Numbered from the stretch's first letter, positions 8,490 through 18,174 are shown. The stretch: 64,000 nucleotides of DNA from Jeotgalibacillus soli (GCF_000829435.1 NZ_JXRP01000020.1:1-64000), one strand, 5' to 3'. Notes: generated by a model from the letters alone, not told the origin. Translations and numbers: made by a program.

Positions 8490-8897
8490 TTGGTACTAAT
8501 CATTCTTCGATTCGTGATTACAGCACTTATCATCTATTTGCTCTATCGAGGAGTAAAATATTTATTTGATCCAAAACGCAAGCTCGAGCTTGCCCACGAA
8601 AAAGAAGAATATTTTTTTTATGATGATGCAAAAAATGTTCGAAAGAATTTTTTCTTAACGTATAAAGGAGTCCTGTTTCAAGGGGAAAAGTATTTGGGAG
8701 AGTCCGAACGGTCATTTGAAGTTGTCTCCATTTTTGTGTGGACAAAGGATCCTTCAAAGCTTCAAGGCTTCTCCGTGAATGATTTTCGTTTTATTGAAAC
8801 CGATATCAAAAGCAGCTATCCGAAGGCTCATATTGACTGGAAAAGTCCGATCAAGGAACTGATGTCTAAAGCCAAAAAAGAGGAAGTGCACACTTGA
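8490..8897 (+). CDS. ysdB: YsdB-like membrane-anchored protein
   Basis: The protein has one N-terminal membrane span (LIILRFVITALIIYLLYRGVKY) followed by a soluble domain with the conserved run FFYDDAKNVRKNFFLTYKG and EKYLGESERSFEVVSIF. Sequence, length (135) and the neighbouring ysdC and ysdA fit B. subtilis YsdB, which is linked to the sigma-W stress response; its biochemical role is unknown. Translation starts at TTG after TAGGAGGGAGAAGCC. The stop codon falls inside the terminator stem. Confidence 0.85.
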   Translation: MVLIILRFVITALIIYLLYRGVKYLFDPKRKLELAHEKEEYFFYDDAKNVRKNFFLTYKGVLFQGEKYLGESERSFEVVSIFVWTKDPSKLQGFSVNDFRFIETDIKSSYPKAHIDWKSPIKELMSKAKKEEVHT

Positions 8898-8923
8898 TAC
8901 GAGCGACACTTCCTTTTTTTGTA
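8882..8923 (+). terminator. Terminator of ysdB
   Basis: AGGAAGTG and CACTTCCT pair and are followed by TTTTTTT. The 5' arm overlaps the last codons of ysdB. Confidence 0.7.
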
Positions 8924-8999
8924 TTTTCCATAGTGTTTTTTATGCAGGGTGACCTTAACTGTAATGGTGTGCATACAATTGTAACCCCAAAAATCGAAA

Positions 9000-9272
9000 T
9001 TACCTTGTCCATAGAATAATTACAATAACAAGGTAAATGATCGCTAACAAGGGCAAGCCCTCACGAAAGGAAGTATGCTTCGTTTTATGACGAAAGTGCT
9101 TCATCCCCCAGTAGGTTCCCATTGCGCCTCCTAAAAATGATAGTATCCAAAGTGTTTTTTCAGATATTCTGTATTCATTTTTTCGGGCTTTCTTTTTGTC
9201 TAACCCCATTACGTAAAACCCAATGATCGAGATGATTCCAATATAAATTAATCCCCATTGTTCAAGGCTCAT
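9000..9272 (-). CDS. ysdA: YsdA, DUF1294 membrane protein
   Basis: The 90-residue product has two to three membrane spans and the DUF1294 signature GLDKKKARKNEYRISEKTLW followed by LGGAMGTYWGMKHFRHKTKH. Function is unknown. The start at 9272 is chosen because AAGGAGGAAAACC lies directly upstream; the more distal ATG at 9293 would overlap the rplT terminator and has no ribosome site. It follows rplT as in B. subtilis. Confidence 0.88.
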   Translation of the reverse strand: MSLEQWGLIYIGIISIIGFYVMGLDKKKARKNEYRISEKTLWILSFLGGAMGTYWGMKHFRHKTKHTSFREGLPLLAIIYLVIVIILWTR

Positions 9273-9291
9273 GGTTTTCCTCCTTATATGC

Positions 9292-9317
9292 AAAAAGCTG
9301 TCCTATAGAGGACAGCC
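9292..9317 (-). terminator. Terminator of the infC-rpmI-rplT operon
   Basis: GGCTGTCCTC TAT AGGACAGC on the minus strand folds into a compact hairpin followed by TTTTTGC, just downstream of the rplT stop. Confidence 0.8.
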
Positions 9318-9325
9318 TGTATAAC

Positions 9326-9697
<372 letters not shown>

Positions 9698-9731
9698 CTA
9701 ATAAATCGTTGTTCGAAATAGTTTTGTTTGA

Positions 9732-9920
9732 TTAGATCATGTGTTTGATGCGTTTGTAATCACCAGAAGAAACCAAAGATGCTTTGCGTAGTTTACGCTT
9801 TCCTTTAGTTGATTTGTTAGCGAAAAGGTGACTTGTGAATGCGCGTGAACGCTTAAGCTTTCCAGAACCTGTCTTTTTGAAACGCTTAGCTGAACCGCGG
9901 TGAGTTTTCATTTTTGGCAT
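9732..9920 (-). CDS. rpmI: 50S ribosomal protein L35
   Basis: A very basic 62-residue protein ([20 protein letters not shown]) of the large subunit. It is about four residues shorter at the C-terminus than the B. subtilis protein, ending KRIKHMI, which is within family variation. A ribosome site AAGGAGGA precedes the ATG. It sits between infC and rplT in the classical three-gene operon. Confidence 0.97.
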   Translation of the reverse strand: MPKMKTHRGSAKRFKKTGSGKLKRSRAFTSHLFANKSTKGKRKLRKASLVSSGDYKRIKHMI

Positions 9921-9942
9921 GAGTTTTGTCCTCCTTAAAACG

Positions 9943-10458
9943 TTACTTTTCGTTAGTTGGTGCTAGCATGAGAAACATGCTGCGTCCATCCATCTTCGGC
10001 TTCGTCTCAACCGTGGAAACGTCTTTGCATGCTTCAGCAAAACGCTCAAGCACACGCTGTCCAATTTCCTTATGCGTGATGGCACGTCCGCGGAAGCGAA
10101 TGGATGCTTTCACTTTATCTCCTTTTTCAAGGAACTTAATCGCATTGCGAAGCTTTGTATTGAAATCATGTTCTTCGATAGTCGGGCTAAGTCGCACTTC
10201 CTTCAAATTGATGATTTTTTGATTCTTACGCGCTTCTTTGTCTTTCTTTTGTTGCTCAAATCGAAACTTACCATAGTCCATAATACGAGCGACTGGTGGT
10301 TTTGCAGTCGGAGCAACAAGAACTACATCAAGGTTCGCACGAGCTGCAATTTCCAACGCTTCAACCTTGGTTTTAATACCAAGCTGTTCACCGTTTTGAT
10401 CGATCAGACGTACTTCACGCGCACGAATACCTTCATTTAATAACATGTCTTTGCTAAT
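9943..10458 (-). CDS. infC: Translation initiation factor IF-3 (ATT start)
   Basis: IF-3 binds the 30S subunit, prevents premature 50S joining and checks the start codon-initiator tRNA match. The 171-residue protein has the N-domain ([20 protein letters not shown]), a lysine-rich linker ([14 protein letters not shown]) and the C-domain. The frame is open further upstream, but GGAGGTGG (10464-10471 region) lies six bases before ATT (10458-10456), and the family N-terminus begins there. An AUU start is a known autoregulatory feature of infC. First gene of the infC-rpmI-rplT operon. Confidence 0.96.
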   Translation of the reverse strand: MSKDMLLNEGIRAREVRLIDQNGEQLGIKTKVEALEIAARANLDVVLVAPTAKPPVARIMDYGKFRFEQQKKDKEARKNQKIINLKEVRLSPTIEEHDFNTKLRNAIKFLEKGDKVKASIRFRGRAITHKEIGQRVLERFAEACKDVSTVETKPKMDGRSMFLMLAPTNEK

Positions 10459-10479
10459 AGTAATCCACCTCCGGATTGA

Positions 10480-10692
10480 TGTCGCGAATACACGATTTGG
10501 GCTCAAGTTATTGATTACCCGCAACAAGTGATATAAAAGAAAAGAGTGCCGGAAACTGAAAGTCTCCCGCACTCTTGTGTCAACATACATAGATGTATAT
10601 CTGGATCACGTGTTACCTGTCAGCTACAGTTGCGCCAATCAGGTGAGAAGCGGGTGCCTCTTCTTTCACCTCAAACTTGTATTCAATTCACT
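10480..10692 (-). promoter_or_regulatory. L20 autoregulatory leader of infC-rpmI-rplT
   Basis: Between the promoter and infC the transcript has a long structured leader with complementary blocks (GAGGTGAAAGAAGAGGCACC and CTTCTCACCTGATTGGC). It ends in an intrinsic terminator formed by AAGAGTGC and GCACTCTT followed by TTCTTTT (10536-10577). This is the arrangement of the Bacillus L20 leader, where L20 binding favours termination. Exact pairing to the family model was judged by eye. Confidence 0.75.
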
Positions 10693-10698
10693 CTTGCT

Positions 10699-10727
10699 AT
10701 TGTATCACTCTAACAATAGTTTGTCAA
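10699..10727 (-). promoter_or_regulatory. Sigma-A promoter of the infC operon
   Basis: TTGACA (10722-10727) and TACAAT (10699-10704) are separated by 17 bases. This is one of the best promoter matches in the window. Confidence 0.85.
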
Positions 10728-10855
10728 TCCCTCTGGTTTAACTAACATGGTTGATGATATCAGAACCACTTGTCGAATGCAAGAACATTTTGTTTAATCG
10801 TATAAAATTATGGATATACCTAAACTAGAATCATAATTGCAAGGGAGGAATTCAC

Positions 10856-11326
10856 ATGAATAAATGGTTAGCAGCATTAATTGCTGCCTCAATCGTTCTA
10901 ACCGCTGCATGCGGCAATGATGACACAGTAACAGAAACAGAATCGGCACCTGACACTGCAAATCAAGATTCAGAAGCTGTTGGAACACCGACAAACAGTG
11001 CATCTGATAATACTGCTGTTTCCTACTTGGAATTTGACTTGGATGTGGATTACGAAGGAGATAATAATGACGTTGACGTGTCCTATGAGTCAGAAGAAAA
11101 CATTGAGGCATCGTATGAAGATGAACGCGAAGGCATAAATTTAACTGGTAATGATGCCTACAGCGAACTGGAGCCAATCTTGACTGGATTTGATTTCACA
11201 GCCGACACGCCTGATGACGAAGTCGTTCAAGTCGTAATGGACGCTTTTAGCTTAGAAGAAAACTATCAGTCGTTTGAATTAGAAGTAAAATATCCAGACG
11301 GAACCGAAAAAGTATACACACGATAA
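10856..11326 (+). CDS. YusW-like lipoprotein
   Basis: The 156-residue protein has a lipoprotein signal (hydrophobic stretch then LTAACG, acylation at Cys20), an acidic Asn/Ser/Thr-rich linker and a C-terminal YusW-like domain from about residue 55 (YLEFDLDVDYEGDNNDVDV ... QSFELEVKYPDGTEKVY). It should be anchored on the outer face of the membrane. Function is unknown. The ATG follows GGGAGGAATTCAC. It is monocistronic with its own strong terminator. Confidence 0.85.
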   Translation: MNKWLAALIAASIVLTAACGNDDTVTETESAPDTANQDSEAVGTPTNSASDNTAVSYLEFDLDVDYEGDNNDVDVSYESEENIEASYEDEREGINLTGNDAYSELEPILTGFDFTADTPDDEVVQVVMDAFSLEENYQSFELEVKYPDGTEKVYTR

Positions 11327-11330
11327 TAGA

Positions 11331-11379
11331 AAGAGGGTGTCCCAAAAGTATAAAGCTTTTGGGCACCCTCTTTTTTCCA
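11331..11379 (+). terminator. Terminator of the YusW-like lipoprotein gene
   Basis: AAGAGGGTGTCCCAAAAG and GCTTTTGGGCACCCTCTT pair almost perfectly and are followed by TTTT. Confidence 0.9.
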
Positions 11380-11389
11380 AGAAAATAGC

Positions 11390-11560
11390 TCTATAAAGTT
11401 GGCCTGTTGATTTCCGCTCCAGGGACTCGCTTTCCGCGGGCGGTCCGGGAGCCGCCTCGGCGCATTTGCGCCTGCGGGGTCTCCCGTTGACTCGCTTCTC
11501 CCGCAGGAGTCTCGCCCCTTCCACTTCAATCAACAGGGTGCAAGAATCAATATCAGCATA
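11390..11560 (+). repeat. Dispersed MITE-like repeat, copy 2 (long form)
   Basis: This is the longest copy. It begins CTGTTGATTTCCGCTCC, contains the GC-rich blocks CGCTTTCCGCGGGCGG and TGCGCCTGCGGGGTCTCCC, and ends CGCAGGAGTCTCGCCCC ... TTCAATCAACAGGG. Several internal inverted repeats would give a strongly folded RNA. It directly abuts the transposase remnant. Confidence 0.8.
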
Positions 11561-11893
11561 GATATGACCGTCCAAAGCCTAAGTCTGTTATGGCTGATTC
11601 TGGTTATGGCAGTGAGGAAAACTACGTCTTCCGTGAAAAGGAAGAAATCAAGGCCTATATTAAGCACAGCACGTTTGATAAAGAATCCACGAAGAAATGG
11701 AAAGAGCAAGTCCGACGAGTTGATAACATGAGTTACGATGATGAGCTTGATGAATGAATTTGTAAGAATGGCAAGCGCCTAACTTTTCAATATGCTTCCC
11801 GAAGAAAATCTGACAATGGGTATGAATCAATTAAAAGAACCTATATCTGTATGGAGTGTCAAGGCTGTCCGTTTCAAATGGGATGGACATAGA
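11551..11893 (+). pseudogene. IS1182-type transposase remnant
   Basis: Translation gives SVMADSGYGSEENYVFREKE, ICKNGKRLTFQYASRRKSD and YICMECQGCPFQMG, the DDE region and cysteine-rich block of IS1182/IS1272-type transposases. An in-frame TGA at 11755-11757 and TAG soon after interrupt it. The N- and C-terminal parts are gone, so it is inactive. It begins where repeat copy 2 ends. Confidence 0.7.
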
Positions 11894-11913
11894 CAAAACA
11901 AAGTTAAGATAGT

Positions 11914-11946
11914 GAAAGTTTGAGGGGAATCTCTCCTCAAACTTTC
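11914..11946. repeat. Perfect 12 bp inverted repeat after the transposase remnant
   Basis: GAAAGTTTGAGG and CCTCAAACTTTC pair without mismatch around a nine-base loop. It may be the old transposon terminator or end. No T-run follows on either strand. Confidence 0.6.
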
Positions 11947-11984
11947 TATAAATAACCTGAAAACAGAAAAAATGCTTACAAGAC

Positions 11985-12032
11985 AAAAAAACTGATTCAA
12001 AAGAGTCGTCGTTCAACGATCTTTTGAGTCAG
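11985..12032 (-). terminator. Terminator of thrS
   Basis: On the minus strand CTGACTCAAAAGA ... TCTTTTGAATCAG forms a stem with one mismatch, followed by TTTTTTTG, 15 bases after the thrS stop. Confidence 0.85.
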
Positions 12033-12046
12033 CCTCTTTGATTTGA

Positions 12047-13978
12047 TTATTTTTTCACTTCTGCTTTAATCTGTTCAATAAATTGTTCAAGTGAAATGGT
12101 TTCTGATTTCTGTTCACCGTATTTCCGAACGTTGACCCCTTTATCTTCAACCTCTTGATCTCCAACGACAAGCATATACGGAATTTTCTTCATTTGAGCT
12201 TCACGGATTTTATAGCCCATTTTTTCATCGCGAAGGTCGACCTCAACACGGACGCCGTTTGCACGAAGAAGCTCCTGTACTTCTTTTGCATAGTCAAGGT
12301 GAATTGATGGTGATACAGGAATTACTTGTACCTGCACTGGTGCTAACCATGTTGGAAGCGCCCCTTTATATTCCTCGATCAAGAAAGCAACAAAACGCTC
12401 CATTGTTGATACAATACCACGGTGAATAACAACTGGGCGATGCTGTTTGCCGTCTTCTCCAATATAGTTCAAATCAAATCGCTCAGGAAGCAAGAAATCA
12501 AGCTGAACAGTGGAGAGTGTTTCTTCTTTTCCGATGGCTGTTTTCACTTGTACGTCAAGCTTCGGACCGTAAAACGCGGCTTCACCGTCTGCTTCAAAAT
12601 AGTCATGACCCATTTCATCCATTGCTTCTTTCAACATAGACTGAGCCCTGTTCCACATTTCATCGTCATCAAAATATTTCTCTGTATCCTGTGGATCACG
12701 GTAGGAAAGACGAAATTTGTAATCTTCTATTCCAAAGTCTTTATAGACTTCAAGCATAAGCTTAACAACGCGCTTAAACTCCTCTTTAATCTGGTCTGGA
12801 CGAACAAAGATGTGCGCATCATTTAATGTCATGCCTCGCACACGCTGAAGTCCAGACAATGCTCCGGACATTTCGTAGCGATGCATTAATCCAAGCTCAG
12901 CAATTCTGATTGGCAGCTCGCGATAGCTGTGAATATCCTGCTTGTAGATCATCATATGATGCGGGCAGTTCATTGGACGCAGAACCAATGTTTCGTTGTC
13001 CATTTCCATAGGCGGGAACATGCCATCCTGATAGTGCTCCCAATGTCCGCTTGTTTTGTAAAGGTCAACACTTCCCATAACAGGTGTATAAACATGGTCG
13101 TAGCCCATGGAGATTTCCTTATCTACAATATATCGCTCAATCGTCCGGCGAATCGTTGCACCCTTTGGCAGCCATAGCGGTAAACCTTGCCCAACGAGCT
13201 GAGAGTTTGCAAAAAGATCTAATTCTTTCCCAATTTTACGGTGATCACGCTCTTTCGCTTCTTCGATCATTTTAAGATGATGATCAAGATCTTCTTTTTT
13301 GAAGAAGGCCGTACCGTAAATTCGCTGAAGCATTTTGTTATCGCTATTTCCTCTCCAATAGGCACCCGCTACGCTTAACAGCTTAAATTCTTTTATATGC
13401 TTAGTGGATGGAACGTGAATACCACGGCAAAGGTCAAAAAAATCACCCTGCGTATAAATAGTTACATTCTCATGTTCAGGAATCGCATCAATCAATTCAA
13501 GCTTATATTCGTCATCAATTGCCTTAAAGCGCGCAATTGCCTCATCACGACTGACAACCTCACGTACAACGTTGATATTGTCGCCGATAATTTTTTTCAT
13601 TTCTTTTTCAATTCTCGGAAGATCTTCTGTTGAAATCGATGAAGCTGTATCAATATCGTAGTAGAAACCACCTTCAATAACCGGACCAACTCCAAGCTTT
13701 GCATCTGGGTATAGACGTTTGATCGCCTGGGCAAGAAGATGGGCAGTACTGTGGCGCATAATCTCAAGGGATTCATTGCTTTCAGGTGTCAAAATTTCAA
13801 TGGCACCGTCTGCCTCAAGCGGCGTACGAAGATCAATCGCATCTCCGTTCCATTTTCCAGCAATCGCTTTTTTCTTTAATCCAGGGCTAATGGATTGAGC
13901 AATCTCTTCAATGGAAATTCCTTTTGGATATTCTTTTGATGCACCGTCTGGAAAAGTAATTTGAATAACTTCTGACAT
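12047..13978 (-). CDS. thrS: Threonine--tRNA ligase
   Basis: The 643-residue enzyme charges tRNA-Thr. Domains in order: TGS (about 1-62), the editing/SAD region with [16 protein letters not shown] near 75-95, the class II catalytic core with the zinc-binding NCPHHM and [11 protein letters not shown], and a C-terminal anticodon-binding domain (VQVQVIPVS...). The start at 13978 follows AAGGAGTGAGAGCT; a GTG three codons upstream overlaps the ribosome site and is less likely. It is a single gene controlled by a T-box. Confidence 0.98.
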   Translation of the reverse strand: MSEVIQITFPDGASKEYPKGISIEEIAQSISPGLKKKAIAGKWNGDAIDLRTPLEADGAIEILTPESNESLEIMRHSTAHLLAQAIKRLYPDAKLGVGPVIEGGFYYDIDTASSISTEDLPRIEKEMKKIIGDNINVVREVVSRDEAIARFKAIDDEYKLELIDAIPEHENVTIYTQGDFFDLCRGIHVPSTKHIKEFKLLSVAGAYWRGNSDNKMLQRIYGTAFFKKEDLDHHLKMIEEAKERDHRKIGKELDLFANSQLVGQGLPLWLPKGATIRRTIERYIVDKEISMGYDHVYTPVMGSVDLYKTSGHWEHYQDGMFPPMEMDNETLVLRPMNCPHHMMIYKQDIHSYRELPIRIAELGLMHRYEMSGALSGLQRVRGMTLNDAHIFVRPDQIKEEFKRVVKLMLEVYKDFGIEDYKFRLSYRDPQDTEKYFDDDEMWNRAQSMLKEAMDEMGHDYFEADGEAAFYGPKLDVQVKTAIGKEETLSTVQLDFLLPERFDLNYIGEDGKQHRPVVIHRGIVSTMERFVAFLIEEYKGALPTWLAPVQVQVIPVSPSIHLDYAKEVQELLRANGVRVEVDLRDEKMGYKIREAQMKKIPYMLVVGDQEVEDKGVNVRKYGEQKSETISLEQFIEQIKAEVKK

Positions 13979-14033
13979 AGCTCTCACTCCTTAAATGTAC
14001 GCGTATCGTGTACCTAATGCGCAAAATAAATAC

Positions 14034-14311
14034 AAAAAAGCCCCATCCCTAGGAAAGGGACGAGGCTTAGTAAGCAAACTCGTGGTTCCACCCTTCTTTC
14101 TGATTAAAAAAGATAATCAGAATCTCTGGTTCAGCTAACGGGCTGCATCCGATACGCGCTACTGCTATTTCACGCATACAGTTCAAAGGGGGTAAATGCA
14201 TTATTCGTAATAAAAGGCTTGCAGCCAAGGCCCTTCTCTCTAAAATCCGTAATAATGATCCATGTCCTTATCGACACTATTCTGCTTTATTCAGATATGG
14301 GTGGTTCGTTA
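14034..14311 (-). promoter_or_regulatory. T-box leader of thrS (Thr specifier)
   Basis: The T-box AAGGGTGGAACCACGAG lies at 14079-14096 on the minus strand. The terminator AGCCTCGTCCCTTTCCTAGG...GGGGCTTTTTT follows at 14034-14068. The probable specifier in GCATTTACCCCC is ACC at 14191-14193, a threonine codon. This fits induction by uncharged tRNA-Thr. The specifier position was chosen by context and amino-acid match. Confidence 0.92.
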
Positions 14312-14317
14312 CGAGTC

Positions 14318-14347
14318 ATTATAAATTGTATATATAACAAAAGCAAG
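14318..14347 (-). promoter_or_regulatory. Sigma-A promoter of thrS
   Basis: TATAAT (14318-14323) with -35 TTGCTT (14342-14347), spacer 18, immediately upstream of the T-box leader. Confidence 0.55.
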
Positions 14348-14360
14348 CTGATTTTTTAAA

Positions 14361-15305
14361 TTATGAATTTCTTTTATTTTCCCCTTCCATTTTTACTGGA
14401 AGTGTTAAATAGCGGATTCGCTCCATGATTCTTGCTGCTTTAATGGGTTCTTCTTCTCCACGCTGTGAGTAGGTGAGATGATGTTCCAATCCATCATAGT
14501 CAAAATTTGAAGTGAAAAATGTTGGCAGCTCTTCTGCCATGCGATATTGCAGAATGGTTCCGAGCACCTCATCACGTGCCCAGCTCGATAAAGTTTCTGC
14601 TCCAATATCATCAATCATTAATATGGACGCTTTCTTGGCGGCTTCGATTTTACCATGGAACGATTGATCACCAAGCGACTGTTTCATTTCACGCAAAAAT
14701 TCAGGAAAATAGAGAATAAAAACAGCCATATTTTTTTCTTTCAGTTCATTGGCTATCGCACCAAGTATATAGGATTTCCCAACTCCAAAATCCCCATGGA
14801 TGAATAATCCTTTGTAAAAGTTCTTTTCTTCAACTAGTCTGTCGACAATATCAGTAGCCATATCTACAACGTGAACTCGATTTGATAATTTATCAAGATC
14901 AACGTCTGCCAAAGTAGCACGAAGAACGTCTTTCGGTACGTAAACACTTTGAATCAGTTTCTCAGTACGCTGCTTTTCATCGTAGACTACCTTACGCGGA
15001 CAACGGTGATATTCTATATCCATTAATGCACCTGACAGCAAAAGCTCCGGCTCATATCCTTGCATGATATTAATACACCCTTCAAGACTCGGACAGCTAT
15101 CACATGACTTTGATTGAGTGGTGTATTCATACAGCTTCATAAGACCTTGATCAATAGCATTGGATGCCAGTTCTTCTTTATGCTCTTGTATAAATGCTTG
15201 CACATCTTGATTGTTCATTATTTCTTTTTTCATCATTTCATATCGTTCTTGAAAACGTCCGGATCCTGAAAGCTGTTTAAGCGTCCGATTAATCCGCTCC
15301 ATCAT
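14361..15305 (-). CDS. dnaI: Primosomal protein DnaI (helicase loader)
   Basis: DnaI is the AAA+ loader that, with DnaB and DnaD, places the replicative helicase on DNA. The 314-residue protein has an N-terminal zinc-binding region (CDSCPSLEGC ... YHRC, about 100-135) that contacts the helicase and a C-terminal ATPase with Walker A GDFGVGKSY and Walker B ILMIDDIGAE. The start lies within the 3' end of dnaB (17-base overlap), so the two are translationally coupled. Confidence 0.96.
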   Translation of the reverse strand: MMERINRTLKQLSGSGRFQERYEMMKKEIMNNQDVQAFIQEHKEELASNAIDQGLMKLYEYTTQSKSCDSCPSLEGCINIMQGYEPELLLSGALMDIEYHRCPRKVVYDEKQRTEKLIQSVYVPKDVLRATLADVDLDKLSNRVHVVDMATDIVDRLVEEKNFYKGLFIHGDFGVGKSYILGAIANELKEKNMAVFILYFPEFLREMKQSLGDQSFHGKIEAAKKASILMIDDIGAETLSSWARDEVLGTILQYRMAEELPTFFTSNFDYDGLEHHLTYSQRGEEEPIKAARIMERIRYLTLPVKMEGENKRNS

Positions 15306-16713
15306 TATTCACCTGCCTCAAGCTTCTTTTTCTTAGCTTCTCTTGCAATTTTCGTTTCTTCTCTTCAAATTCAAGATCATCACCTTTTTCAGTTTCTGAA
15401 GGCTTTGCTGTATTTTTCGCTTCCTGCCTTGCTTTAAACCAGTCAGGGAGCTTTTCTTTACGAATCGTCTTATTTGTACGGCGCTTCTTCGTACCGTTGT
15501 TCGTTTCTTCTTTCCACTCGCTATATTGCTTGTGTTCGTTTTTGGCGAGCTCCATCGCATCTTTTGCAGTGGTGATCTTTTTTCTTGCCCAGTGTGCTGC
15601 AATTTTCTCAACATACCCCTTTGTCAGCTTCATATCAGTCCGAAGCAGAACATACTGCAGCAGGACGTTGACAACACCAGCAGGTAGCTTTTGATGATAC
15701 AAAAGCTCCTCTATCATGGCAAGCTCAGATTTTGTAGGCTCACCGCCGTTAGAAGCATCTTTTAACACTTGTACAGGAGATGAAGATTCAAGGTAAGTTA
15801 ATAATTCCTGCTCATTTGATTGCTCAATTGTTGGCGCCATTTGTTCATCTGCTGTAATCCGTACATGCTGAATTTTCGGTAATGATGGACTGCGATGAAG
15901 CTGGTAATAGTCACGTGCTGCTTTTCGCAGTGCATCAATTTCAATCGTATTTTCTTCATTGACCGCACTTAGTACGACGCTCTTCATATCAAGAACATTT
16001 AATCCATAGAGAATGGACAGCTTCGCAATCATATTTTTCACATGATAAGTGAATGCACTTCTTGGTACCATCGCCTCTGACAGCCCCGCGAGAAGCAGGT
16101 GAAAATCAAATGACGCGAAATCCGTCGTAATCCCTTCATTTTGAGACTCGAACAGTATTTTCCCATCATTTGGCGCCTTTGCAGATGGTGGCATTGAAGC
16201 ATTTGTCAGCGCCTCAGAGGAATATACGTCTTGAAAAGAGCGTGTGACCTCACGATACGTATCGTTCGTTGAAAAACGTACAGCATAACGCTGTTTTAAT
16301 CGTTGAAATTGTCCGCTTCCAACCTGTCGATACAAAAAAACGCTGAGCATGGGGTCCTCGAAGAATTCATTGGGCCGTAAAGGAGGCTGTAATTGATAAA
16401 GAAATTCTTTCTTATCAGTTCCTCTCACAAAGGTCTTTAACAATCCCATCCCTTCAAGACGAAGCCTGGCTTCAAAAAGCTGGTTAACATTTGTGGACAG
16501 CATGGAGAGCAAGGAGGCATGCATAAAGTTTTCACTTTCAAGCTGATGCCGCTCCACCTCCCCCCACAGTAATGAATAAAGGCTGATAGAAGAGGAGCCT
16601 ACAAGCGGCTGATACAAAAACTGAAGCACATCCCGATCCGCCTCATGCAGCAGTCCGTTTAACTGAACAATATATTCATCTGTCGGCTGTACTTCCTTCC
16701 ACATATTCGTCAT
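15289..16713 (-). CDS. dnaB: Replication initiation and membrane attachment protein DnaB
   Basis: This is the Gram-positive primosome protein DnaB, not the E. coli helicase. It acts with DnaD and DnaI in helicase loading and membrane attachment of the origin. The N-terminal winged-helix part begins WKEVQPTDEYIVQL and the C-terminal region (about 340-400) is DnaB/DnaD-like; the tail is very basic. I start at ATG 16713, in line with the family N-terminus and an AAGGG site; a TTG at 16761 gives 16 more residues but lacks a ribosome site. Confidence 0.94.
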   Translation of the reverse strand: MTNMWKEVQPTDEYIVQLNGLLHEADRDVLQFLYQPLVGSSSISLYSLLWGEVERHQLESENFMHASLLSMLSTNVNQLFEARLRLEGMGLLKTFVRGTDKKEFLYQLQPPLRPNEFFEDPMLSVFLYRQVGSGQFQRLKQRYAVRFSTNDTYREVTRSFQDVYSSEALTNASMPPSAKAPNDGKILFESQNEGITTDFASFDFHLLLAGLSEAMVPRSAFTYHVKNMIAKLSILYGLNVLDMKSVVLSAVNEENTIEIDALRKAARDYYQLHRSPSLPKIQHVRITADEQMAPTIEQSNEQELLTYLESSSPVQVLKDASNGGEPTKSELAMIEELLYHQKLPAGVVNVLLQYVLLRTDMKLTKGYVEKIAAHWARKKITTAKDAMELAKNEHKQYSEWKEETNNGTKKRRTNKTIRKEKLPDWFKARQEAKNTAKPSETEKGDDLEFEEKKRKLQEKLRKRSLRQVNNDGAD

Positions 16714-16790
16714 AACCAATCTACCCTTCCATTCCAATGCTGTTTCAGCGTTATTCGACAAAAAAAGAGCTAAGGTATCCCCTGGCTCCC

Positions 16791-17252
16791 TTATGCTCGT
16801 TCCTTGTTCATTAATTCTTTTAGTTCATCGATAAAAACATTGATATCTTTAAATTGCCGATAAACGGAAGCAAATCGAACATACGCCACTTCATCCACAG
16901 CAGATAAGCGATTCATCACCATTTCACCGATATCCACAGACAGTACTTCAGATACGCCTTGATTACGAAGCTCTCGTTCGATCGATGAAGCAATTTTCTC
17001 AAGTTCTTCAAATGGGACCGGCCGTTTTTCACATGCTCTAATTAAACCGCGCAAAATTTTATCTCTACTAAATTCCTCACGAATCCCGTCTTTTTTCACG
17101 ACAATCAGTGGAATTTCTTCAATTTTTTCAAACGTAGTGAAACGATAATTGCAGGATTCGCATTCTCTCCGTCTACGAATGGCTTTCCCTTCATCGATTT
17201 GCCTGGAATCAATGACTCTGGTCGTATTTTCATGACAGGACGGACATTTCAT
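16791..17252 (-). CDS. nrdR: Ribonucleotide reductase regulator NrdR
   Basis: NrdR senses ATP/dATP and represses ribonucleotide reductase genes. The 153-residue protein has an N-terminal zinc ribbon ([15 protein letters not shown] ... [10 protein letters not shown]) and an ATP-cone from about residue 50 ([20 protein letters not shown]). Its place upstream of dnaB-dnaI matches B. subtilis. The target operator boxes are not in this window. Confidence 0.97.
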   Translation of the reverse strand: MKCPSCHENTTRVIDSRQIDEGKAIRRRRECESCNYRFTTFEKIEEIPLIVVKKDGIREEFSRDKILRGLIRACEKRPVPFEELEKIASSIERELRNQGVSEVLSVDIGEMVMNRLSAVDEVAYVRFASVYRQFKDINVFIDELKELMNKERA

Positions 17253-17319
17253 TTAACCAGCTCCACAATGTTTTATTTCTTTCATCATATAAAAAATGGA
17301 CCAAAAGCACAAGCTGACA

Positions 17320-17703
17320 TTACTTATCAGCGCGTCTCAAATGCTGATCTAATCCTTTATAGTTGGAAACGATTTCTTTTTTCAGTATAGGATAAGCCCC
17401 GCTTATAACCGAATGATCAGTCGACATTTTAAAATCGACCGCTGTCTGAAATGGTCGGACTGTAAGGATTGTTGCAATAATAAATATTCCAGGCTTCCCT
17501 TTTTTTTGCACCATTATTTCACCGTGTTCCTTTGAAGCAGACGATATTGTATAGGAGGACGAAGAAAAAAGCTGTTCTACTTCATCAAATACTTTATCAA
17601 AGGATGTTTTATAATAATGCGTTTGCAGTTCTTCATCCAGATGATCGTCTTTCGTTTCGCATTCTGAACTAAATCGTTTAAACATTGTACGTAAACCTGC
17701 CAC
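17320..17703 (-). CDS. Hypothetical cytosolic protein, 127 residues
   Basis: I do not recognise a named family. The protein has no signal peptide; a short hydrophobic stretch (GIFIIATILTV, about 72-82) is probably a buried strand. It begins with a basic segment and contains a mixed alpha/beta pattern (YTISSASKEHGEIMVQKKGK). Translation starts at GTG after GGGGGAGATAGCA. It lies between speD and nrdR on the same strand, 67 bases upstream of nrdR, and may be co-transcribed with it. Confidence 0.7.
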   Translation of the reverse strand: MAGLRTMFKRFSSECETKDDHLDEELQTHYYKTSFDKVFDEVEQLFSSSSYTISSASKEHGEIMVQKKGKPGIFIIATILTVRPFQTAVDFKMSTDHSVISGAYPILKKEIVSNYKGLDQHLRRADK

Positions 17704-17754
17704 TGCTATCTCCCCCAGAACCTTTTTCTCTATTCTATCAATATTTTAAACAAA

Positions 17755-17789
17755 TGAAAAAGGGATGCTTGTCGCATCCCTCTTTTTCT
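17755..17789 (-). terminator. Terminator between speD and the hypothetical gene
   Basis: AGGGATGC TTGTC GCATCCCT is flanked by A-rich and T-rich runs and can work on both strands; it follows the speD stop. Confidence 0.85.
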
Positions 17790-17793
17790 TTTA

Positions 17794-18174
17794 TTATAGC
17801 GCACTCACAGTAGATTGCCCAACTCTGACAGGACCCATACCACGCGGAACCTCAATAGTTTCGCGCGTTTTAGCGCCAAGCGATTCAGCTATATAATTGG
17901 CAGCAATTGTTGGATCTAAATCACCGCATGTATATACATCTATACTTGCATAACCGTGCTCTGGAAAACTGTGAATAGTTAAATGTGATTCAGAGATAAT
18001 CACTACCCCACTCACACCCTGCGGCGCAAATTTATGAAACGCTACTTCTCTTACCTCTGCTCCAGACTTAAGGGCTGCATCCACAAACACTTGTTCAATC
18101 AGTTCCATACTGTTTAATTTATCAAAGTCACAACCCCATAATTCCGCAATTACATGACGACCCATTGTTTCCAT
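17794..18174 (-). CDS. speD: S-adenosylmethionine decarboxylase proenzyme
   Basis: SpeD makes decarboxylated SAM, the aminopropyl donor for spermidine. It is the short bacterial/archaeal class (126 residues). Self-cleavage between Glu62 and Ser63 in [16 protein letters not shown] creates the pyruvoyl cofactor; His68 and the CGD motif are also present. The adjacent gapB-speD order matches B. subtilis. It has its own promoter and a leader of about 140 bases. Confidence 0.96.
   Translation of the reverse strand: METMGRHVIAELWGCDFDKLNSMELIEQVFVDAALKSGAEVREVAFHKFAPQGVSGVVIISESHLTIHSFPEHGYASIDVYTCGDLDPTIAANYIAESLGAKTRETIEVPRGMGPVRVGQSTVSAL

Noticed and set aside
11266-11575. Minus-strand ORFs of 87-98 residues around 11300-11575
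   Set aside because: They consist of the lipoprotein terminator and the GC-rich dispersed repeat read in frame; the residues are repeat-derived, with no ribosome site.
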